A stretch of DNA of 64,000 nucleotides from Celeribacter persicus. GTDB taxonomy: Bacteria; Pseudomonadota; Alphaproteobacteria; Rhodobacterales; Rhodobacteraceae. The DNA is taken from the NCBI RefSeq assembly GCF_003050785.1, contig NZ_QAOH01000002.1, positions 1 to 64,000 on the forward strand, in the 5' to 3' direction. A program made the position numbers and the translations under genes. Positions 6,991 through 15,570 of this stretch are shown piece by piece. The notes beneath the pieces are model-generated. The model did not search any database. It worked only from the letters and a program-made list of their open reading frames with translations, and was not told the DNA's origin. Each line of letters opens with the position of its first letter. Within the stretch, counting starts at the first letter, position 1.

Positions 6991-9900
6991 ATGACGAAAC
7001 GGGTATACGATGATCGCTGCGATCCGGCTGATCCGAACCCTGAGACTCCCACGACCGATGGGATTGTCGAAGGTACATCGGGAAACGACTATATCGACAC
7101 CGCTTACACTGGCGATCCAGAAGGCGACATGATCGACGCGGGCGACAACGCAGACGGTAATGATGACGATATCGTTATTGCCGGCGGGGGTGACGATACG
7201 GTTCTGGCCGGTGAAGGCGACGATGTCGTTTATGGCGACAGCGGGGAAGACTCTCCCTATGCGGCACAGGACGCGGACCCGCTGGTGCTGTCCTACAGCA
7301 ATTATATCACAGGAAGTGAAACTGCATCTGGCAGCAATAATGCGCACGCCGGTGACAGTGCCGAGTACAGCAACGTTACCACTCTGGAAGACGGTACTGT
7401 CGTCAATGCCCGGCTGGTTCTTGTTTCGACTTCCGATCCAGCGCTCGATGTCGATCTGGCATACAAATCCGGCGCTGAAATCCTGCTGAACGGCAACAAT
7501 TCTGTTAGCCAGGGTGGCATGACTGCAACCTTCCGTCTTGAATTCTACAATGCGGAAACCGGTGAACCGATTTCGATCAACTCCACCGCGACTTTCAACG
7601 ACATCGACAGCACGCGCAACGACGGCCTTGATCCCGAAGTTGTCACGGTGGATGCTTCGTCCTTCACCGCCTTCGGTGTCAGCGGCGACAGTTCCCTGCT
7701 TATCGAGAATGCCGATGGTACGGTGACGGCATCGGGGACGGAACCCAACAGCCCGAGCGATCAGGACGCCTGGTTCTCTGCAGCTTTCGAAGGCCAGAGT
7801 TCCATCACCTTCACCCTGACGGCCCGCGATGTGAACTCCGGCTATTCGATGAACGGTGATCTGATTGACGATGCCGTTGTGACCCCCATTGCGCCGGGCA
7901 ACGATTATCTCGACGGCGGCGCCGGTAACGACACTCTCTACGGCGAGGGGGGAGACGACACGCTGCTGGGCGGTGCCGATAACGACACCCTCTATGGCGG
8001 GGAAGGTGATGATACGTTGCAGGGCGGCATAGGCGCCGACGTGCTTTATGGCGATCAGGGGGAAAGTACGGAAGAGAGCGGGCGTCAAGCCACGATCACC
8101 ATCGACAGTCAGGCCGGGGCTTACGACGGCATGCTGGTTCTGAAAACTGTTGCCGAAGATGGTTCTGAGCGGTTTTTTGTTCTTGCGAAAAGCTATGACG
8201 ATTCAATCGGCAACACATACACTGTCAATCTTGAGGAAGGTGAAACCGTCTATGTCGGAATCACCAGCCCGGAAGGCACATTTTACTCCGATAGCGAGAA
8301 TGCTCAGAGCACAAACAATGATGACGGTTCGGTAACTTATAATTTCGAAGACATCGCAGGTCTTGGCGACCAGGATTTCAAAGATGTTGTCGTCACAGTC
8401 TCAGTTCAGGAGCCTGAGGACGCAAGTACTGCTGGCGGTGACGATCATCTCGACGGCGGCGCCGGTAACGACACCCTCTACGGCGAGGGGGGAGACGATA
8501 CACTGGTGGGTGGCACTGGCACCAACTATCTCCACGGCGGTGCTGGTGACGACACCTTTATCGGTGGCGACGGTGCGGATACGTTCCAAGGGGGCGCGGG
8601 TCAGGACAATATCGACTATTCGGGTTCTGATGAAGCCGTATATGTCAATCTCTCTACGAGCACACTGTCCGGCGGCGATGCCGACAATGACACGATTCAA
8701 GGCGGTATCGACGGGGTGATCGGCTCCGAATATGACGACACGCTGATCGGTTTCGATCATCAGGGCACCACGGAAGAAGACACCTATACCAACGAATTCT
8801 GGGGCATGGGCGGCGATGACACCATCTCCGGTCGTGGTGGCGACGACTATCTCGATGGTGGCGACGGAAACGACGTTATCAAGGGCGGTGCCGGTGACGA
8901 TGTGATCATCGGCGGCGCGGATGGTACGCCGGATCGCGGCTACGGTCCCTATCTCGCCGACGATGCCGAGCCGGACAATGACAAGGACACGCTCTACGGC
9001 GGTGCGGGCAACGACACCATCTATGGTGGTGACGATGCCGACTATATCGACGGCGGCGCGGATGACGATTACATCGACGGCGGTTTCGACGACGATACGA
9101 TCCTCGGCGGCACTGGTGACGACACGATTATCGGTGGCGAAGGTTCCGATACGATTGACGGTGGTGACGGCGACGACACCATTTATGGCGGTCTCGATCC
9201 CGCCTACCCGGACAGCCTGAACGTCCCGGACGACGAAAACGATTACGAAGTCGAAAACGGCAAGGACGTAATCGACGGCGGCGCCGGCAACGACACGATC
9301 TACGGTCAGGACGATGACGACCTGATCTATGGCGGAGATGGCGACGATTACATCGACGGCGGCATCGACGACGATACGATTTACGCGGGCGCGGGCACTG
9401 ACACGGTCCATGGCGGCGAAGACGAGGATACGATCTACGGCGGCGGCGACAATGACGTACTCGACGGTGGCGACGATCAGGATACGATCTACGTCACTTT
9501 CACCGACGTGACCTCTGGCGTCTACAACACCACCGTGCATGGTGGCGACGGCGGCGTCGATTGGGATACGCTCGACCTGACCGCGCTTCTGGACGATGGT
9601 TGGGTGATCACCGATCATGTGCAGAACACCGACAGCGACGGCAACGGGTTCGATGGCGAGATTCAACTCTTCAACGCCGCAACCAATGAGCATGCCAACA
9701 TCAACTACACCAATATCGAGGAAATCATCCCCTGCTTTACCCCCGGCACGCTGATCGCGACGCCGAAGGGAGAGGTGAAGGTGGAAGAGCTGAAGATCGG
9801 CGACCGGGTCATCACCCGCGACAACGGTATTCAGCAAATCCGCTGGATCGGGACGAAGACCCTCTCCGGTGCCGACCTCTCGGCGCGTTCCGAACTGAAT

Positions 9901-10314
9901 CCGGTGCTGATCCGTCAGGGCGCGCTTGGGGCCGGTCTGCCGGAACGTGATATGATGGTGTCGCCGAACCACCGGATGCTGGTGTCGAACGAAAAGGCCG
10001 CGCTGCTCTTTGACGAGCACGAGGTTCTGGTTGCGGCCAAACACCTGACCCGGATGGAAGGTGTGGATGTGATCGAGGCCTCCGGCCTGACCTATATCCA
10101 CGTGATGTTCGACCGTCATGAGGTGGTTCTGTCGGACGGCACCTGGTCGGAAAGCTTCCAGCCCGGCGATTACACGCTCTCCGGCATTGGTGACGAGGCC
10201 CGCGAAGAACTCTTCGCGCTCTTCCCGGAGCTGGCCGAGGTGTCGACCCGAGGTGGTTTCTCCGCCGCGCGCCGCATCCTGCGCAAACACGAGGCGGAGC
10301 TTCTGGTTTCCTGA
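6991..10314 (+). CDS. RTX (haemolysin-type calcium-binding) protein with C-terminal Hint domain
   Basis: The 1107-residue acidic protein carries blocks of GGxGxDxLx-type calcium-binding nonapeptides at about residues 20-88, 302-356, 482-540 and 600-850. Two non-RTX inserts (about 88-302 and 357-481) look beta-rich and of unknown fold. A Hint (hedgehog/intein-like) domain starts at Cys915 in the C-F-T-P-G-T motif and runs to about 1060. Such proteins are normally exported by type I secretion and bind calcium outside the cell; the Hint domain may cleave or modify the chain. There is no N-terminal signal peptide and no type I secretion gene nearby. The ATG at 6991 follows AAGGAG by 7 bases, which favours it over the in-frame start at 6964. 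Confidence 0.9.
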   Translation: MTKRVYDDRCDPADPNPETPTTDGIVEGTSGNDYIDTAYTGDPEGDMIDAGDNADGNDDDIVIAGGGDDTVLAGEGDDVVYGDSGEDSPYAAQDADPLVLSYSNYITGSETASGSNNAHAGDSAEYSNVTTLEDGTVVNARLVLVSTSDPALDVDLAYKSGAEILLNGNNSVSQGGMTATFRLEFYNAETGEPISINSTATFNDIDSTRNDGLDPEVVTVDASSFTAFGVSGDSSLLIENADGTVTASGTEPNSPSDQDAWFSAAFEGQSSITFTLTARDVNSGYSMNGDLIDDAVVTPIAPGNDYLDGGAGNDTLYGEGGDDTLLGGADNDTLYGGEGDDTLQGGIGADVLYGDQGESTEESGRQATITIDSQAGAYDGMLVLKTVAEDGSERFFVLAKSYDDSIGNTYTVNLEEGETVYVGITSPEGTFYSDSENAQSTNNDDGSVTYNFEDIAGLGDQDFKDVVVTVSVQEPEDASTAGGDDHLDGGAGNDTLYGEGGDDTLVGGTGTNYLHGGAGDDTFIGGDGADTFQGGAGQDNIDYSGSDEAVYVNLSTSTLSGGDADNDTIQGGIDGVIGSEYDDTLIGFDHQGTTEEDTYTNEFWGMGGDDTISGRGGDDYLDGGDGNDVIKGGAGDDVIIGGADGTPDRGYGPYLADDAEPDNDKDTLYGGAGNDTIYGGDDADYIDGGADDDYIDGGFDDDTILGGTGDDTIIGGEGSDTIDGGDGDDTIYGGLDPAYPDSLNVPDDENDYEVENGKDVIDGGAGNDTIYGQDDDDLIYGGDGDDYIDGGIDDDTIYAGAGTDTVHGGEDEDTIYGGGDNDVLDGGDDQDTIYVTFTDVTSGVYNTTVHGGDGGVDWDTLDLTALLDDGWVITDHVQNTDSDGNGFDGEIQLFNAATNEHANINYTNIEEIIPCFTPGTLIATPKGEVKVEELKIGDRVITRDNGIQQIRWIGTKTLSGADLSARSELNPVLIRQGALGAGLPERDMMVSPNHRMLVSNEKAALLFDEHEVLVAAKHLTRMEGVDVIEASGLTYIHVMFDRHEVVLSDGTWSESFQPGDYTLSGIGDEAREELFALFPELAEVSTRGGFSAARRILRKHEAELLVS

Positions 10315-10373
10315 TCTCACTCGGGTGATCTCACGCTGGCCGAGGCCGCCGGAATTCCGGCGCGGGGTCCGTA

Positions 10374-10412
10374 ACCGCCCCCCTCGGGTGCATCCCGGGG
10401 GAGGCGGTTTTC
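10374..10412 (+). terminator. Terminator after the RTX gene
   Basis: A long GC-rich inverted repeat (ACCGCC...GGCGGT outer arms, CGGG...CCCG inner arms) ends in TTTTCTT. It lies 60 bases past the RTX stop and before the convergent MobA-like gene. Confidence 0.7.
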
Positions 10413-10468
10413 TTCGTTTCGGGCACTTTGATGCCGATGCGTTGTCCCCGTGGGTCGCGTGAGGTGTG

Positions 10469-11083
10469 TTACATTTGCCGCCAGTCTTCGGGAGTGTTCA
10501 CATGCAAACAAGGTGCCTCGGAGGGCATCTCCATCCGTTTCACCCCATGCCGTTGCAGCAGGCTTTGCATCCCTTCGTCTCCTGACAGGTCCTCAAACTC
10601 CGGCAGGATGATGGCGGGAAAGATCACCGGATAGCCTTCGCCCCCGCTCTGACATTGCGCCCGCACGATGCGGCTTTCGCCGAAGGTTTCGAACAGGTTC
10701 ACCAGCGTCTCCAGATGGCTCGCGGTGATGAAGGGCATATCGGCCATCAGGATCGCCAGTCCGTCGACTTCTCGTTCCAACGCATAACGGGCGAGCGCCT
10801 TGAACGTGTCGGAGAGGTCCGCCTCAGTATCCCCGGCCACAAGAAACGGATCATGCGACCGTAGCAGGTCGCGGCGGGCACGGTGATATGGATGGTTTTC
10901 CGAGGGCAGGGCCACGATGAAGGGGTGGCCATGGGCGGCGGAAACAGCGCGGCGCAGAAGCGTGTCCGGGGAGTGCAGCGAAGGTGGGGTCGAAAGCTTG
11001 TCGAACCCCATGCGGCGCGATTGGCCGGCGGCACAGATTCCAACGAGAAGTTTCAAAGTCCTGCTCTCATGTTGAGACCTCAT
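10469..11083 (-). CDS. MobA-like NTP transferase (MocA/molybdenum cofactor cytidylyl- or guanylyltransferase type)
   Basis: The 204-residue protein starts with the nucleotide-binding signature G-I-C-A-A-G-Q-S-R-R-M-G-F-D-K-L of the NTP_transf_3 family and has the metal-site motif I-L-M-A-D-M-P-F at about two thirds of the helix-strand core. Relatives attach CMP or GMP to the molybdenum cofactor for enzymes such as xanthine or CO dehydrogenase. No molybdoenzyme or other mo-cofactor gene is visible nearby, so substrate and partner are not known. It stands alone between a terminator and the liv operon. The exact start is uncertain because no strong ribosome site is visible. Confidence 0.75.
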   Translation of the reverse strand: MRSQHESRTLKLLVGICAAGQSRRMGFDKLSTPPSLHSPDTLLRRAVSAAHGHPFIVALPSENHPYHRARRDLLRSHDPFLVAGDTEADLSDTFKALARYALEREVDGLAILMADMPFITASHLETLVNLFETFGESRIVRAQCQSGGEGYPVIFPAIILPEFEDLSGDEGMQSLLQRHGVKRMEMPSEAPCLHVNTPEDWRQM

Positions 11084-11200
11084 GTTGGGGCAAACACGCC
11101 CGTGAAACCGGAGATACTGTCACATGATAGGTGGGGATGGGGCGATGCGGAAAAGAAATTTCAGCAAAGCCCCATCGCAGGTTTTCGCGTTCGGACGCTT

Positions 11201-11272
11201 ATTTTTCGGGCAAGCGCCCGCATTTTACTTTTCGGGCAGAAGCCCGCTTTACTATTTTTCGGGCAGAAGCCC
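11201..11272 (-). repeat. Three tandem hairpin units at the 3' end of livM
   Basis: Three near-copies of TTTTTCGGGCAGAAGCCCG occur in about 72 bases. The hairpins are 11207-11220, 11233-11246 (each a 5-pair CGGGC/GCCCG stem with a 4-base loop) and 11261-11272 (4 pairs). The last lies inside the end of livM and encodes its final residues L-L-P-E-K; the other two follow the stop. It seems that the 3' end of the gene was duplicated twice downstream. The array may act in mRNA 3'-end stability or termination. Confidence 0.75.
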
Positions 11273-12580
11273 TCGGGGCGAAAAGCGGAGCACGACCAGA
11301 AGAATGATCCCCATGGTCAGGTAGCGCATGTAAGCCACCCGCTCGATCAGACCGGATTTCAGCGCCCCGTCCTCCATGCCGGAGGTTAGGAGCCCGACGA
11401 TCCACGCGCCGATCGGCTCGACTTCGACCCACAAAAACCAGATCAGCATCCCGCCCAGAACCGCGCCCCAGTTGTTGCCCGATCCGCCAACGATCACCAT
11501 GACCCAGACAAGGAAAGTGTAACGCAGCGGTTGGTAGGTGGTGGGCGTCAATTGCCCGTCCAGCGTGGTCATCATCGCGCCGGCAAAGCCGATGATCGCG
11601 GCGCCCAGCACGAAGATTTGCAGGTGGCGCCCGGTGACATCCTTGCCCATGGCTTCGGCGGCCACCTCGTTGTCGCGGATCGCGCGCATCATCCGGCCCC
11701 AAGGGCTTTTGAGCGCCAGTTCCATCGCTGTGACGATGATGACGATCACGGCCAGGAAGAACCCCGCATAGAGCAGCTTGACGAAAACCGACGAGCCGGT
11801 GACCGGGTCCATGCCGATCCTGTGCATCAGGCTCAGGAACCATTCCGCCTGTTGCAGGTTGATCTCATAGGGCACCGGACGCGGCAGGCCGTTGACGTTC
11901 TTCACGCCGCGCGACAGCCAGTCCTCATTCTTCATCATGGCAACGATGATCTCGGCAATTCCGAGTGTCGCAATGGCGAGATAATCTGAGCGCAGCCCAA
12001 GGGCGGTTTTTGCCACGAGCCATGCAGCCCCTGCGGCCAGAAGCGCACCCACAGGCCAGGCCAGAATGACCGGAAGGCCAAGCCCGCCGAGATAGCCGCT
12101 GACCGCTGGGTTCACGGCTTCGATGGCCGCCACCGCCGGATCGAACAGGGTGCGGAAGGCCCAGAGCCCGACGATCAGGATTGCTGCAATCACCAGCCCC
12201 CGGATGCGGCCTTTCGGCAGGCGGGGATAGGCGAGGGCGGCGGCAACAATGGCAATGACCCCGACCGCGAGCGCGAGGATCACACGGCCCCCTCCGGCGG
12301 CCCAGGCGGCAGGCACGGGCGGCATGGAAGTCAGCACCACGGCCAGCCCGCCAAGCGCGACAAAGCCCATGACGCCGGTGTTAAAGAGCCCGGCATAGCC
12401 CCATTGCAGGTTCACCCCCAAAGCCATGATAGCCGAGATCAGCCCCATGTTGAGGATGGAGAGCGCCGAGTTCCACGACTGAAGAAAGCCGACGGCCAGA
12501 ATGAGGGCAGCCATGGCGGCGAAATAAAGCGGTGTGCGGGGCAGGGGCTTGCCCCCTGTCTGTGTGGCGGCATGGGTCAT
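11252..12580 (-). CDS. livM: Branched-chain amino acid ABC transporter permease LivM
   Basis: The 442-residue inner-membrane permease has the many hydrophobic segments of the LivM family, including the conserved G-Y-A-G-L-F-N-T-G-V-M-G-F and S-D-Y-L-A-I-A-T-L-G-I-A-E-I motifs and the EAA-like loop S-P-W-G-R-M-M-R-A-I-R-D-N-E. With LivH it forms the membrane channel for leucine, isoleucine, valine or related substrates. The start overlaps the livH stop by 4 bases (ATGA). It is longer than E. coli LivM's core because of an extra membrane region in the first third. It is the last gene of the operon and carries tandem hairpins at its 3' end. Confidence 0.93.
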   Translation of the reverse strand: MTHAATQTGGKPLPRTPLYFAAMAALILAVGFLQSWNSALSILNMGLISAIMALGVNLQWGYAGLFNTGVMGFVALGGLAVVLTSMPPVPAAWAAGGGRVILALAVGVIAIVAAALAYPRLPKGRIRGLVIAAILIVGLWAFRTLFDPAVAAIEAVNPAVSGYLGGLGLPVILAWPVGALLAAGAAWLVAKTALGLRSDYLAIATLGIAEIIVAMMKNEDWLSRGVKNVNGLPRPVPYEINLQQAEWFLSLMHRIGMDPVTGSSVFVKLLYAGFFLAVIVIIVTAMELALKSPWGRMMRAIRDNEVAAEAMGKDVTGRHLQIFVLGAAIIGFAGAMMTTLDGQLTPTTYQPLRYTFLVWVMVIVGGSGNNWGAVLGGMLIWFLWVEVEPIGAWIVGLLTSGMEDGALKSGLIERVAYMRYLTMGIILLVVLRFSPRGLLPEK

Positions 12581-13587
12581 ATGTTTTGCCCCTTGAACAG
12601 GCCGGTCGGCTTGAAGATCAGCACGATGATCAGGATCGCGAAGGACACGGCGTATTTGTAATCGGTGGACAGAAGCTGCACCAACCCGTCGGGCGACCAG
12701 CTGTCGGGCCCGAGATAGGTCACGACCTTTTTGAAGGCATAGGTGAGCGTGACTTCGGAGAAGGCAATGACGAATCCGCCCGCGATAGCGCCCAGCGGAT
12801 TGCCGATGCCACCGACGATGGCGGCGGCGAAAACCGGCAGGAGAAGCTGTTGGAAGATGAAGGGTTTGAAGGATTTATCAAGCCCGTAGAGTGCCCCCGC
12901 GATGGTTGCCAAAGCCCCGACCAGAATCCATGTGATCGTCACCACACGTTCCGGGTTGATCCCCGACAGGAGCGCCAGATCCTCGTTGTCCGAATAGGCA
13001 CGCATGGATTTGCCGGTGCGGGTCTTGTTCAGAAACCAGAACAGCGCCGCCACGGTGATCAAAGCCACGACCACGGTGATCACCTGCGTTGTCTTGATCG
13101 CGAGGCCTTCTTCGAGACCGGACCAGGCCTTGAACTCGCGGGCATTGATCACGAAGCGTGCCCCGTCGGCGAACCGGCGGTCATCGGTGCCGACGACCAT
13201 GCGCACCAGCCCGTTCATCACGAACATGACGCCGGTGGAGACGATCACCAGCATTACCGGCGCGGCCTTAACTTTGCGATAGAACTTGTAGACCACCTTA
13301 TCGGTCGCCAGAAGCAGAAGCGCCGTGGCGAGGATGCCGAAGGGCAGGGCGAGAAGCGCCGTGGGCAGGACGCCGAGCGAGATGCCCCAACTCTTGAACA
13401 GCCCGGTGACCAGCACCACGACCATCGCCCCGAAGGACATGGTCTCGCCATGGGCAAAGTTGGAAAAGCGCAAAACGCCGTAGATCAGGGTGACGCCCAA
13501 AGCGCCAAGCGCCAATTGCGCGCCATAGGCCGTGGCCGGGACCACGACGAAATTGGTGAACGCGACCAGCGCGTTGAGAATATCCAT
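12577..13587 (-). CDS. livH: Branched-chain amino acid ABC transporter permease LivH
   Basis: The 336-residue integral membrane protein shows the LivH hallmark G-A-L-G-V-T-L-I-Y-G-V-L-R-F-S-N-F-A-H-G near the N terminus and the loop K-T-R-T-G-K-S-M-R-A-Y-S-D-N-E-D-L-A. It pairs with LivM and is powered by LivG and LivF. Its start overlaps the stop of the upstream unknown gene by one base (TGATG), and its stop overlaps livM by 4 bases, so all three are translationally coupled. The substrate is inferred from the family; amides or other amino acids are possible. Confidence 0.93.
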   Translation of the reverse strand: MDILNALVAFTNFVVVPATAYGAQLALGALGVTLIYGVLRFSNFAHGETMSFGAMVVVLVTGLFKSWGISLGVLPTALLALPFGILATALLLLATDKVVYKFYRKVKAAPVMLVIVSTGVMFVMNGLVRMVVGTDDRRFADGARFVINAREFKAWSGLEEGLAIKTTQVITVVVALITVAALFWFLNKTRTGKSMRAYSDNEDLALLSGINPERVVTITWILVGALATIAGALYGLDKSFKPFIFQQLLLPVFAAAIVGGIGNPLGAIAGGFVIAFSEVTLTYAFKKVVTYLGPDSWSPDGLVQLLSTDYKYAVSFAILIIVLIFKPTGLFKGQNI

Positions 13588-13961
13588 CAGACAACCTCCT
13601 GACAGATGCCGCCGAAGGGGAGCATGTCGACCCCCGGCGTCGGGTCTTCGGTGATCACATCGACATAGCCGGTCATCAGACCGTCATCGCGCAGGTCCCA
13701 AAAGCCCTTGCTGTCGCTGTGTTGATAGCGGTGTGTGTTCGGCGCCTCGGCGGTGGTCTCGAAAAGACAGGTGGCATCGTGAGCCCCTTCCTCACGCAGA
13801 TAGCGCGTGCAGCTCACCCCGTCGCCCTCTTCAAGGGAAAACCGCCAGGGCGCACCGCCGCCTTGCACGATGACCGAACAAGTCTCCAACGCGAGGGCGG
13901 GCAGGGGCAGGGCGGCGATAAGAAGCGCGGCAAGGGCCTTCTTCTTGGGGGAAATACTCAT
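13587..13961 (-). CDS. Small exported protein of unknown function inside the liv operon
   Basis: I do not recognise this 124-residue protein. It has a typical signal peptide (basic start S-P-K-K-K-A, hydrophobic A-L-L-I-A-A-L-P-L-P, cleavage near A-L-A). The mature part is about 100 residues, rich in acidic residues and glycine, with four cysteines that could form disulphides (C-S-V, C-T-R-Y, C-L-F, C-Q-E near the end). It lies 2 bases after livF and overlaps livH by one base, so it is translated with the transporter. A periplasmic accessory role is inference only. Confidence 0.8.
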   Translation of the reverse strand: MSISPKKKALAALLIAALPLPALALETCSVIVQGGGAPWRFSLEEGDGVSCTRYLREEGAHDATCLFETTAEAPNTHRYQHSDSKGFWDLRDDGLMTGYVDVITEDPTPGVDMLPFGGICQEVV

Positions 13962-13963
13962 AA

Positions 13964-14671
13964 TCAGCCCCCCAGAAAGGTGCGTCGCACCTCGGGGTCG
14001 GCCAGAAGGTTCGCGCCCGTATCGGTGTAGGCATTCGCACCCTGCACGAGCACATAGCCCTTGTCCGCGATCTCAAGCGCCTGACGGGCGTTCTGTTCCA
14101 CCATCAGGATGGAAATCCCGGTCTTGGCGACCTCGATGATCCGGTCGAACAACTCATCCATCACGATAGGCGACACGCCCGCGGTCGGCTCATCCAGCAT
14201 CAGAAGCTTTGGCTTGGTCATCAGGGCGCGCCCCACGGCCACCTGTTGCCGTTGCCCGCCGGACAATTCGCCCGCGTTCTGGTGACGTTTTTCATAGACT
14301 GCCGGAAACAGTTCGTAGACCTGTTCGATGGTCTCCTCGTAATCGTCTTCACGAATGAAGGCGCCCATCTCAAGGTTCTCGCGCACGCTCATCGTCGGGA
14401 AGATGTTATGGGTCTGGGGCACGAAGCCCATGCCCTTGCGGACCCGCTCCTGTGGACTGAGACCTGTGATGTCCTCGCCGTCGAGATTCACATGCCCCTC
14501 GCGCAGGTTGAGCATGCCGAACACCGCCTTCATCGCGGTCGATTTGCCGGCACCGTTCGGCCCGACGATCACCGCGATCTCGCCCTTTTGCACCGTGAGC
14601 GTGCATCCGTGGAGAATATCCGCGCCGTTGCCATAGCCGCCGCGCATTTCATTGGCATGGAGGAAGGTCAT
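13964..14671 (-). CDS. livF: Branched-chain amino acid ABC transporter ATPase LivF
   Basis: The 235-residue ATPase has Walker A G-P-N-G-A-G-K-S-T, signature L-S-G-G-Q-R-Q-Q-V-A, Walker B L-L-M-L-D-E-P and an H-loop-region change typical of LivF (I-L-M-V-E-Q-N-A). Its length fits LivF rather than LivG. It supplies energy for the LivHM channel at the cytoplasmic face. Its start overlaps the livG stop by 4 bases. Confidence 0.95.
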   Translation of the reverse strand: MTFLHANEMRGGYGNGADILHGCTLTVQKGEIAVIVGPNGAGKSTAMKAVFGMLNLREGHVNLDGEDITGLSPQERVRKGMGFVPQTHNIFPTMSVRENLEMGAFIREDDYEETIEQVYELFPAVYEKRHQNAGELSGGQRQQVAVGRALMTKPKLLMLDEPTAGVSPIVMDELFDRIIEVAKTGISILMVEQNARQALEIADKGYVLVQGANAYTDTGANLLADPEVRRTFLGG

Positions 14672-15459
14672 TCGGCGTCCTCCGTCTCGGTCTTCTTGTT
14701 CTTCACGCCTGTGCCGAGATAGGCCTCGATCACCGCTTCGTTCTGCATGATCTCTTCGGCGGTGCCGGTGGCCATGACCTGACCCTGCGCCATGACGATC
14801 ACGGGGTCGCAGAGCTGTTTGATGAACTCCATGTCGTGCTCGATCATGCAGAATGTATAGCCGCGCTCGGTGTTCAACCGCTTGATCGCATCGCCGATGG
14901 TGTACAAGAGCGTGCGGTTCACCCCCGCGCCCACCTCGTCGAGGAACACAATCTTGGCGTCCACCATCATGGTGCGGCCAAGCTCAAGGAGTTTCTTCTG
15001 CCCGCCGGAAATTTCGCCCGCTTTCAGGTCCGCAATATGGGAGATCGTCAGGAATTCGAGCACCTCATCGGCCTTGGCTCTGAGCGCGCGCTCCTCGTCG
15101 GCGATGCGTTTGCGCCCGAACCATGTGTTCCAGAGCGTCTCCCCCGATTGCCCCGCAGGTACCATCATCAGGTTCTCGCGACAGGTCATCGAGCCGAATT
15201 CATGTGCGATCTGGAAGGTGCGCAGGATGCCCTTGTGAAACAGCTCATGCGGTTTCAGTCCGGTGATGTCCTCACCGTTGAAAAGCACCTGCCCGGAGGT
15301 CGGTGTGAGCACCCCGGCAATACAGTTGAAAAGCGACGTTTTCCCCGCGCCATTGGGGCCGATCAGCCCCGTGATGGACCCTTGCTCAAGTCTGAGCGAA
15401 GCTCCGTCCACCGCGCGAAAACCGCCGAAATGCATGTGCAGATCACGCACTTCGATCAT
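14668..15459 (-). CDS. livG: Branched-chain amino acid ABC transporter ATPase LivG
   Basis: The ATPase has Walker A G-P-N-G-A-G-K-T-S, the LivG-type insertion with F-Q-I-A-H-E-F, signature I-S-G-G-Q-K-K-L-L-E and Walker B I-V-F-L-D-E-V-G-A-G-V-N. It is 263 residues from the chosen Met (M-I-E-V-R-D-L), which aligns with the usual start of the ABC fold; an in-frame ATG at 15492 would add 11 residues, and neither start has a strong ribosome site. The C-terminal 20 residues are charged (K-N-K-K-T-E-T-E-D). It is coupled to livF by a 4-base overlap. Confidence 0.92.
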   Translation of the reverse strand: MIEVRDLHMHFGGFRAVDGASLRLEQGSITGLIGPNGAGKTSLFNCIAGVLTPTSGQVLFNGEDITGLKPHELFHKGILRTFQIAHEFGSMTCRENLMMVPAGQSGETLWNTWFGRKRIADEERALRAKADEVLEFLTISHIADLKAGEISGGQKKLLELGRTMMVDAKIVFLDEVGAGVNRTLLYTIGDAIKRLNTERGYTFCMIEHDMEFIKQLCDPVIVMAQGQVMATGTAEEIMQNEAVIEAYLGTGVKNKKTETEDAE

Positions 15460-15518
15460 GTGTTTCGTGTCCCGTATCAGTTCCGACCTCATTTGCCGCG
15501 GGCCGGATAAGAAAGTCA

Positions 15519-15546
15519 GCCCGGGACGTCAAGTGCGCCCCGGGCC
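15519..15546 (-). other. Stem-loop between livK and livG
   Basis: GCCCGGG near 15519-15525 faces CCCGGGC near 15539-15545 in the 111-base gap after the binding-protein gene. A stable intercistronic stem of this kind can protect the livK part of the mRNA and raise its yield above that of the permease genes. No T-tract follows, so read-through into livG is expected. Confidence 0.5.
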
Positions 15547-15570
15547 GGATATCGTGGCTTACGCCGTGTT

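Noticed and set aside
8401-10320. 639-codon open frame antisense to the RTX gene
   Set aside because: The reverse strand of GGxGxD codons stays open by composition; its valine/alanine repeats mirror the RTX repeats.
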